9,083 nucleotides of DNA from Planctomycetaceae bacterium (GTDB lineage: Bacteria; Planctomycetota; Planctomycetia; Planctomycetales; Planctomycetaceae): assembly GCA_003445035.1 (NCBI GenBank), contig DLVV01000243.1:2402-11484 (forward strand), read 5' to 3'. The position numbers were made by a program, and so were the translations under genes. Of the stretch, positions 1 through 5,529 are shown one piece after another. The notes beneath the pieces were generated by a model, which was given only the letters and a program-made list of their open reading frames with translations, made no database searches and was not told where the DNA came from. Positions within the stretch are counted from its first letter, which is position 1. Each line of letters begins with the position of its first letter.

Positions 1-20
1 GACCCCAGGCCACGTTCACC

Positions 21-1373
21 ATGCTGCAGTTCCACACAACCGGTTCGCGACGCAGTTTCCTGCAGGTCGGAGGTCTCGGCGTGCTGGGCGGACTGGGATG
101 GCAGGGGCTGGCTCCCGGCGAGGAATCCGGTTCTTCCACGTCGTTCGGGCGCGTCAAGTCGGTCATCTTCGTCACCCTTTACGGTGGGCCGCCCCAGACT
201 GAGACTTTCGATATGAAGCCTGAGGCGCCGCTGGAGGCTCGGGGGCCGTTCAAGCCGATTCCCTCAAGCGTTGTCGATTTGCACGTCTGCGAACACCTTC
301 CGCGTCTCTCGAGACTCCTGCACCTCGGGACCGTGGCCAGAACGCTCAGCCACAAGGACACCGCTCATGCGGCCAGCCTTTACACGCACCTGACCGGCTG
401 GCCGCACCGCATCAACAACCAGAATTTCCCCGCCACTCCGGACGATCACCCTCACTACGGGGCCATCGTCAGCAAACTGAAGCCACCCACTCGGCAAGGC
501 GTACCGGCCTCGGTGATTGTCGGTGGCCGAATACTTCCTCAATTCAAAGGCATTGGCCAAACCGGTGGGTTTTTGGGCAAAGTGCATTCTCCATTCGTGC
601 TAAGTGAGCAACTCCGCCGGTTACTGGCCCGGCGAGGAGAATTGACCCGTCTTCGGATTGATGGCCGTCAGCGACTGCTTCAGGCCCTGCAGAATCGGGC
701 CCGTTTTCTGGACCAACAACGGCCTGCAGCTAACTACGGAACGGTCCAGGGAAGGGCACTGACGTTGCTCAACTCCTCCGGGTTCATACCTGCTTTTGAC
801 ACCTCCACCGAATCGGACAGGGTCAAGGATCGTTATGGCCGGACCCCGATGGGGGGCTACCTATTGATGGCGCGACGCCTGGTCGAGGCCGGCGTCCCGG
901 TGATCCAGATAAGCGATATTCCCGTCGGTGGAGAACAGCACTGGGACCTGCACTACGCCAACATTTTCAAGAGGCTCAAGGGAAACCTGCTTCCCCACCT
1001 GGATCAAAGCCTGTCGGCGCTCCTGGGAGACCTGGACGAACGTGGACTCCTGGATTCAACGCTCGTGATATGCGGCGGCGAATTTGGCCGATCCCCCTGG
1101 ATCGACCATCTCAGTAATCCTCCACAAGGGGGACGACAGCACTGGCCGCATTGTTACTCGATGTTCCTGGCCGGCGGGGGCATTCGTCGAGGCCACATCT
1201 TCGGCCGATCCGATGAACTGGCTGCCTACCCGGCCTCAAAGAAGATCGGACCATGGGACATGGGTGCGACGATCCTCCACCTGATGGGGATTGATCCAGC
1301 CGGCACTTTCTCCGACCGCCAGGGTGATACACGACGGGTTTGTCGGGGCCACGTGGTGCAGGAATGGATTTGA
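21..1373 (+). CDS. DUF1501 family protein with Tat leader (complete)
   Basis: This 450-residue protein belongs to the DUF1501 family, whose fold relates to alkaline phosphatases and sulfatases; its reaction is not established. A twin-arginine leader (SRRSFLQ, residues 9-15) followed by a Gly/Leu-rich stretch predicts folded export to the periplasm. Family landmarks seen are WDLH at 308-311, a late CGGEFGR motif at 351-357, GGRQHW at about 370-375, the AGGGIRRG segment after it, and a C-terminal DMGATILHLMGIDP block. It therefore looks full length. The usual GRDHW block reads GRQHW, with Gln in place of Asp. The ATG at 21 puts the Tat motif at the expected distance from the N-terminus, but the frame stays open to the window edge and no Shine-Dalgarno sequence is visible, so an earlier start is possible. 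It overlaps the next gene by 10 bases. Family assignment is confident; function is not. Confidence 0.93.
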   Translation: MLQFHTTGSRRSFLQVGGLGVLGGLGWQGLAPGEESGSSTSFGRVKSVIFVTLYGGPPQTETFDMKPEAPLEARGPFKPIPSSVVDLHVCEHLPRLSRLLHLGTVARTLSHKDTAHAASLYTHLTGWPHRINNQNFPATPDDHPHYGAIVSKLKPPTRQGVPASVIVGGRILPQFKGIGQTGGFLGKVHSPFVLSEQLRRLLARRGELTRLRIDGRQRLLQALQNRARFLDQQRPAANYGTVQGRALTLLNSSGFIPAFDTSTESDRVKDRYGRTPMGGYLLMARRLVEAGVPVIQISDIPVGGEQHWDLHYANIFKRLKGNLLPHLDQSLSALLGDLDERGLLDSTLVICGGEFGRSPWIDHLSNPPQGGRQHWPHCYSMFLAGGGIRRGHIFGRSDELAAYPASKKIGPWDMGATILHLMGIDPAGTFSDRQGDTRRVCRGHVVQEWI

Positions 1374-3187
1374 CCCGCGCTCCTCGCCGTAGCGGCCGGC
1401 GGGTGTCCGGATTTTGGTCCCGACGCCAGCATCAGGTCAGGTACGCACTCGCGGCCCTGGTACTAATCTCTGCCGGGTCCATCGAAACAACCGGCAATGA
1501 TCTCCCCTCGCTGCGGAAAGCGGCACAAGAAGCGTTCCTGGCACGTTCATCCAGGAAAACCGCGCTGTCCCGCTCACGGCGCTCGGCATGGCAATCCAAC
1601 CTCCGCGCCCGCGACGCTCGCCAGACAGCCGAGACCGCCAGGGAAGAGCTCCAAAAGGCAACCCGGGCGCTTGCCAAAAAGGCAGCGACAAAACCGCCCG
1701 AAAAGGTGCTGGATGCGGCGCGGCGACAGGTGGCATTGATCCGCCTGGCACACGATCGCGCGGTCGCCAGACACGTCACGGCTGACACGGCACTGAAGGC
1801 GGCCGACCGGGAGTTCGAGAAACACCTGGCGAGCCATAACAAGGCCGTCAGCGAACACACCAGACGACTCCTTACAGCCCAACAGGCGGCCCGTCGCGAG
1901 GGACATTTTGTTTCCTTCTCAAAGGACATCGCTCCGATTCTGATAAGCCGCTGCCTGGCCTGTCACAGTGCACGAATCGCCAAGGGGCGAGTCGATCTGG
2001 AAAACCACCGTGGTGTCCTGTCTTCCGGAAAGAACGGAGCAACCGTCACACCGGGTGACGTGGACAACTCCCTGCTCTTTCACGCCATTTCTAATGGGTC
2101 GATGCCCGAGGGCAACCCACCGTTGAGCGAAAGGCAGATCACGCTAATTCGCCGCTGGATCCAGTACGGTGCTGAATTGGATGCTGGAGTCGATCCCGTC
2201 GAATCCCTGTGGAACATTGTTCCGCAGACGCCAAAGCCCAAACCTCCTCGAACCTATCGTGTCCCGTTGTCAGTCACGGCGCTTGCGTTTTCCCCGGATG
2301 GCAAATGGCTTGCCAGCTCCGGGTATCACGAGGTCCTGGTGTGGCAGACCGACAGCGGCCGGCTGGTCCGGCGAATCACGAACATCGGTCAACGGGTCTT
2401 TGATATCGATTTCCATCCTTCGGGTCGGTCACTGGTCGTCGCCGCCGGACGACCCGGTCGGTTCGGCGAACTGAAACACTTCCGGCTCACCGACGGACAA
2501 ATGATCCACCACTTGATGACGTCGACGAAAGAGGTTCTGTCTTCACGATTCAGTCCTGCTGGCGACTTGATTGCAGCAGCTGTGGCTGACAGCTCAATTC
2601 GCGTCTTCGACTCTTGCAGCGGCCAGCCTCGCATAAAAATGCTCGACCATCACAAGGCCGTCATGTCGATCGCCTGGTCCCCGGACGGCAAACGGCTCGC
2701 CTCAGCCAGTCGTGACAAGAACGCCAAGGTCTTTGACTCTCGCACCGGCCAGCAACTTGCGACCTTCAACAAGAGCTTCGAATCGAATTTTGGAGGCCGG
2801 CTTCTGGGTGTCGCCTTCACTCCTGACGGCAAACAGATTGTCTCCTGCGGAAACGACAAGATGCTCAGGATCTGGAATTCCCGCGATGCGAAACTGGTTC
2901 GGTCAATCAAGGGTTTCAACGCAACGGTGATCCGGGTGGTAGTCGGCGATGATGGCCGTGTCTACAGTTGCAGCGGCGACCACACGGTTCGCATACATGC
3001 GCTCGACGGCACACAGATCAAGCAGTTCGATGACCACAAGGACTGGATCTACTCGCTGGCGGTAGACTCCAAACACGGACGGCTGGCGACAGGCAGCTAC
3101 GACGGAGAGATTCGGATCCGCAATATCGCAGCAGGATCCGAGGTGCGGGCCTTTATCGGTTCTCCGGGCTTTCACAACCGGAATTGA
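1364..3187 (+). CDS. Exported coiled-coil / c-type cytochrome (PSCyt1) / WD40 fusion protein
   Basis: This 607-residue protein has three parts. After a basic N-terminus, a hydrophobic stretch (about residues 22-33, YALAALVLISAG) acts as signal peptide or membrane anchor. Residues about 42-180 are Ala/Arg/Lys/Glu-rich and probably form a long coiled coil. A planctomycete PSCyt1 heme domain follows, with CLACH at 197-201 as the c-type heme site and Met247 in GSMPEG as likely distal ligand. From about residue 300 to the end are seven WD40 repeats, recognisable by recurring FSPDGK and VFD/IWN/VWQ strands, enough for one closed propeller. The likely role is a periplasmic heme-bearing scaffold; the partner is unknown. 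The ATG at 1364 is preferred because ATGGATTTGA overlaps the stop of gene 1, suggesting translational coupling. A TTG at 1340 would add eight residues but has no clear ribosome binding site. Confidence 0.9.
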   Translation: MDLTRAPRRSGRRVSGFWSRRQHQVRYALAALVLISAGSIETTGNDLPSLRKAAQEAFLARSSRKTALSRSRRSAWQSNLRARDARQTAETAREELQKATRALAKKAATKPPEKVLDAARRQVALIRLAHDRAVARHVTADTALKAADREFEKHLASHNKAVSEHTRRLLTAQQAARREGHFVSFSKDIAPILISRCLACHSARIAKGRVDLENHRGVLSSGKNGATVTPGDVDNSLLFHAISNGSMPEGNPPLSERQITLIRRWIQYGAELDAGVDPVESLWNIVPQTPKPKPPRTYRVPLSVTALAFSPDGKWLASSGYHEVLVWQTDSGRLVRRITNIGQRVFDIDFHPSGRSLVVAAGRPGRFGELKHFRLTDGQMIHHLMTSTKEVLSSRFSPAGDLIAAAVADSSIRVFDSCSGQPRIKMLDHHKAVMSIAWSPDGKRLASASRDKNAKVFDSRTGQQLATFNKSFESNFGGRLLGVAFTPDGKQIVSCGNDKMLRIWNSRDAKLVRSIKGFNATVIRVVVGDDGRVYSCSGDHTVRIHALDGTQIKQFDDHKDWIYSLAVDSKHGRLATGSYDGEIRIRNIAAGSEVRAFIGSPGFHNRN

Positions 3188-3204
3188 AATCGCCCCGCCA
3201 CCAC

Positions 3205-3210
3205 AAGGAG
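3205..3210 (+). promoter_or_regulatory. Shine-Dalgarno sequence for the thioredoxin-like gene
   Basis: AAGGAG lies six bases before the ATG at 3217. It is the clearest ribosome binding site in the window. It fixes the start of gene 3 and argues against the TTG codon at 3184, which overlaps the previous stop codon. It also indicates that the reading frame containing the in-frame TGA is actively translated. Confidence 0.85.
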
Positions 3211-3216
3211 ACGTAC

Positions 3217-4365
3217 ATGATTCGCCTGGCTCTCTGCTGGTTCCTTCTGCTGGCCACCTGCGGGACACTTCGCGCCGACGACCTCGAGGCAGCACGGGTA
3301 GAAACCTGGTATCACCTGTTGCGACCAACTGCACGAGAATTGTCCATCTACCAGTTGGACTGGGAGTCATCGCTCGAGGCGGCTGGGAAACGTGCTGCCC
3401 GCGAAGGTCGTCCGATCTGCCTGATGATCATCCATGCGAAATACGGCGACCTGTCTTCTGGCCACTGCTGAGCGACGGCCACGCAGGTCCGTGGGACCTC
3501 TTTGAGCGATCCTCGCGTAGTTTCTGAACTGAGACCCTTTGTGGTCACATCCTGGTCCGGGCATCGCAATGACCCTGACATCCCGAAAGCGGTTCGACAC
3601 GTCTGGAACCAGAAGTTTGCTCCGGGGCGTTCGCAGCAGGCCGGTCGACAGAGCAATGTCGACTTCGCCCTGCTGGACTCCCGGGGGAACGTCGTTTCCT
3701 GGTTCGACGCCGTCGGCCCCATTGGTTACGGGCGGCCGAACGACCTGGTCAACAGCACCGTTTCGCAACTCAGGATGTCCGCCCCGCGATTAGGTCTTCC
3801 CTCGCCACCACCCTCAACCAGGCCGCCAGCGTCTTTGAAGCTCCCCGAGCCGACTCCGGGCAGTTCGGGTCTGAGGATTTTTGTCCGATTGGACGACCGA
3901 CGAATGCCCGCCTACCGGATGCCCGTCGTTGAGGTTGTCGACATGGCCAAGGCGGACTGGAAGGATTTGGCCTGGCCGACCGTCAACCGGACCGTCGACG
4001 CGGCAAAAATGAAGAAATGGTTGATGGAGGTCTATCCTCCGGGCGTGATGGAACGAGTGGATCGTGATACCAAGAAGGCGTTCTCGATCACCGGAGTTTC
4101 AGGGAAGTTGTTGCTGACCGCATCCACGTCGAGTCAGCACCATCGTCACGCTGTGGCGATCGGCCGCGTACGGCTGAGCGATTCTGGCAATGACGGCTTC
4201 GGATACGAGGGAACCCTGGAACTCGTCATGACTTACGCCAAGGATTCGCCAGACGTGGTTTCGATGAGAGGATTTTTTCAGGGCAGCTATCCAAGACGTG
4301 ATCGCATTCGGCAAACCACGCGGATGGTCCCGCTGGAAGCGGTATTTGAATCTCGTCCCAGATAG
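3217..4365 (+). CDS. Candidate selenoprotein: exported thioredoxin-like protein with in-frame TGA at codon 85
   Basis: The ATG at 3217 has a strong Shine-Dalgarno sequence and begins a signal peptide (residues 1-19, ending near LRADD). A thioredoxin_7-like domain follows: W49 and an EAAGKRAAREGRP helix, the LMIIHAKYG strand, then GHC84, a TGA at 3469-3471, and onward in the same frame SLSDPRVVSEL and PFVVTSW. That SDP-V-L/FV pattern is typical after the CxxC of thioredoxin_7 proteins. By eye, the TGA aligns with the first Cys of that motif, and no second Cys follows at the usual spacing. NVDFALLDSRGNVVSWF is the next strand pair. A Pro-rich linker (about 196-220) leads to an uncharacterised C-terminal domain (about 220-382). 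If TGA is read as Sec the product is 382 residues; if it terminates, only 84 residues are made. The alternatives are a nonsense-mutated pseudogene or a base-call error. The fragment after the TGA has no convincing start of its own. I do not recognise a named family for the full protein. Confidence 0.6.
3469..3471 (+). other. In-frame TGA, candidate selenocysteine codon
   Basis: This TGA directly follows a TGC (Cys84) and is the only stop in the frame between 3217 and 4363. The surrounding residues match a thioredoxin-like active-site region, where Sec commonly replaces the nucleophilic Cys in known selenoproteins. Whether it is decoded depends on selA, selB, selC and selD, none of which lie in this window. 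Confidence 0.5.
3477..3498 (+). promoter_or_regulatory. SECIS-like hairpin just downstream of the in-frame TGA
   Basis: A compact stem-loop starts five bases after the TGA. One fold pairs CCACG (3479-3483) with CGTGG (3490-3494) around the loop CAGGTC. Outer GG (3477-3478) can pair with CC (3497-3498) across a two-base bulge. An alternative fold pairs 3482-3484 with 3491-3493 and 3479-3480 with 3494-3495, leaving A3481 bulged and AGGTCC as the loop. That second form resembles the E. coli fdhF SECIS, which has an AGGUCU loop and a bulged base on the 5' arm; both share GCAGGUC. The TGA-to-loop distance is about 12-13 bases, shorter than the roughly 17 in fdhF and than the range I recall for bacterial SECIS models. 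This is a by-eye fold, with no energy calculated. Confidence 0.45.
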
Positions 4366-4404
4366 AGTCGCCCAACCCGGTGAGTTTTTTGATGGCCTAT
4401 TCCC

Positions 4405-5361
4405 ATGACACCTGACACCAGCATCAACAGGAGGCGGTTTCTGAAGACGGTGGCTTTGACCGGTACGGCCCTGGCATCCTCTTCTCGCCTCGCTCGAGCC
4501 ACCCGCCCATCTCCTTCATTGACACTCGGGTTCAGCACCTATGGAGCGAAGTCGCTGACAACCGAGGCGGCGATCGAGTTGCTCAAAACAACCGGATTTG
4601 ACTCGGTCGAGTTGACAATCTGGCCCGGCTGGGACGCCAACCCGGCGACGATGCCCCCACGACGACGCAAGGAGATCCGCAAGCGATTGGCCGATGCCGG
4701 ACTGCGGGTCACCAGCCTGATGGAACACCTCCACATCGACGAGGGCAATCGCACACGTGCCCAGAGACTCGAACGATTGAAGTTGGCCGCCGGCCTGGCT
4801 CACGACCTCTCACCCAAACACCCCCCACTACTGCAAACTACGATTGGCGGCGGCGGCAAGTGGGCCGAAAAACGCGCCGGATATTCGGCCGAGATTGCCG
4901 AATGGTTAAAAGTCGCCGATGGCCACGGGCTGGTGATTGCCGTCAAACCTCACCGCGGCGGGGCCTTCAGCCGTCCCAGCGAGGCGTCCGAGCTGATTGC
5001 CGGACTCAACAAACCCCGACGTCTGAAAATGTGCTACGACTATTCACACTACGACTTTCGAGACATGACCCTCGAGGGCACCATCCGCACATCACTCCCC
5101 CACGTCGCTCATATTGCTGTCAAAGATGTTGTCCGGCGAAACAAGCGGTTGCGTTTCGTCCTGCCAGGGGAGGGGGGGCGTATCGATTACGCCCAGTTAA
5201 TTTCACAGTTCCATCGCGGAGGCTACCGCGGTGACATCTGCGTTGAGATCAGTGGGCAGGTGTGGTCTCAGGCCGGCTACGCCCCGCAGACCGCAGCCCG
5301 GGCGTGTTACAAGCACCTCGCCAAGGCATTCGTCAAAGCGAAGGTACCGCGGCCCGCCTGA
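4405..5361 (+). CDS. Tat-exported sugar phosphate isomerase/epimerase-like TIM-barrel protein
   Basis: This 318-residue protein has a twin-arginine leader (NRRRFLK, residues 8-14, then a hydrophobic run ending near ARA). A xylose-isomerase-like TIM barrel (PF01261 type, the superfamily of sugar isomerases/epimerases and endonuclease IV) follows. Landmarks are LGFSTYG on the first strand, FDSVELT, YDYSH at 211-215, HIAVKD at 236-241, the LPGEGGRIDY block and VEISGQV at 280-286. In metal-dependent members, Glu, Asp/His and Glu line the barrel; here D212, H215 and E281 are good candidates. The strand that often carries the first Glu reads VIAVKPHRGG, with Lys, a pattern I associate with planctomycete members. 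Export makes DNA repair unlikely; action on an extracytoplasmic sugar is inferred. No Shine-Dalgarno sequence is seen. The 39-base gap after gene 3 is compatible with co-transcription. Confidence 0.9.
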   Translation: MTPDTSINRRRFLKTVALTGTALASSSRLARATRPSPSLTLGFSTYGAKSLTTEAAIELLKTTGFDSVELTIWPGWDANPATMPPRRRKEIRKRLADAGLRVTSLMEHLHIDEGNRTRAQRLERLKLAAGLAHDLSPKHPPLLQTTIGGGGKWAEKRAGYSAEIAEWLKVADGHGLVIAVKPHRGGAFSRPSEASELIAGLNKPRRLKMCYDYSHYDFRDMTLEGTIRTSLPHVAHIAVKDVVRRNKRLRFVLPGEGGRIDYAQLISQFHRGGYRGDICVEISGQVWSQAGYAPQTAARACYKHLAKAFVKAKVPRPA

Positions 5362-5406
5362 ATCCCGTCGAGTTGCCCCCAACTACTCGGTCGACACGGG
5401 CGACGT

Positions 5407-5429
5407 GGGGCCCGCGTGTTCGTGGCCCC
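5407..5429 (+). terminator. Possible weak hairpin (terminator-like, no T-tract)
   Basis: GGGGCC (5407-5412) and GGCCCC (5424-5429) are perfect inverted repeats around an 11-base loop. Two more inner pairs are possible next to a bulged T. It lies 46 bases after the stop of gene 4, a fitting place for a terminator, but no run of T follows, so intrinsic termination is doubtful. Confidence 0.22.
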
Positions 5430-5455
5430 TATCCCCGATTTCACGTTCCGCCACA

Positions 5456-5485
5456 TTGGATCAGCAGAAATTCGGCGGATAAAAT
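5456..5485 (+). promoter_or_regulatory. Possible sigma70-type promoter for genes 5-6
   Basis: TTGGAT (5456-5461) and TAAAAT (5480-5485) are 18 bases apart. The second matches TATAAT in five of six positions, but the first matches TTGACA in only three. The position, about 45 bases before the gene 5 start, suits a promoter. Planctomycete promoters are poorly predicted by this consensus. Confidence 0.25.
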
Positions 5486-5529
5486 AACGTGGGTGCTGAC
5501 AGAAGCAACGTTCCGCAGCGACGAAACCC

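Larger units (their letters stand above)
5362..5529 (+). other. Intergenic gap with weak hairpin and promoter-like pair
   Basis: This is the longest non-coding stretch in the window (168 bases). It holds an inverted repeat at 5407-5429 and a possible promoter at 5456-5485. It may separate an upstream unit (genes 1-4) from a downstream one (genes 5-6). No RNA gene or coding frame with family support was seen in it. Confidence 0.5.

Noticed and set aside
1340..1363. TTG start for the heme-WD40 gene
   Set aside because: The ATG at 1364 overlaps the upstream stop in a way typical of coupled genes; the extra eight residues add no family feature.
1432..1929. Antisense open frame opposite the coiled-coil region
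   Set aside because: It is Ala/Arg/Ser-rich with no family motif; the sense strand encodes a recognised protein. It is an effect of high GC.
3184..3216. TTG start at 3184 for gene 3
   Set aside because: It would put a charged stretch before the signal peptide, whereas the ATG at 3217 has AAGGAG at ideal spacing.
3502..4365. The part after the TGA as an independent gene starting at TTG 3502
   Set aside because: There is no ribosome binding site before 3502, the start would cut a thioredoxin-like domain in half, and the frame is identical to that of the upstream part.
4366..4404. Terminator at the T6 run (4385-4390) after gene 3
   Set aside because: No stable stem precedes the T run, so the gap is more likely internal to a transcript.
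4405..5361. Endonuclease IV (DNA repair) identity for the TIM barrel
   Set aside because: The twin-arginine leader and sugar-isomerase-like blocks (LPGEGGRIDY, VEISGQV) do not fit a cytoplasmic DNA repair enzyme.
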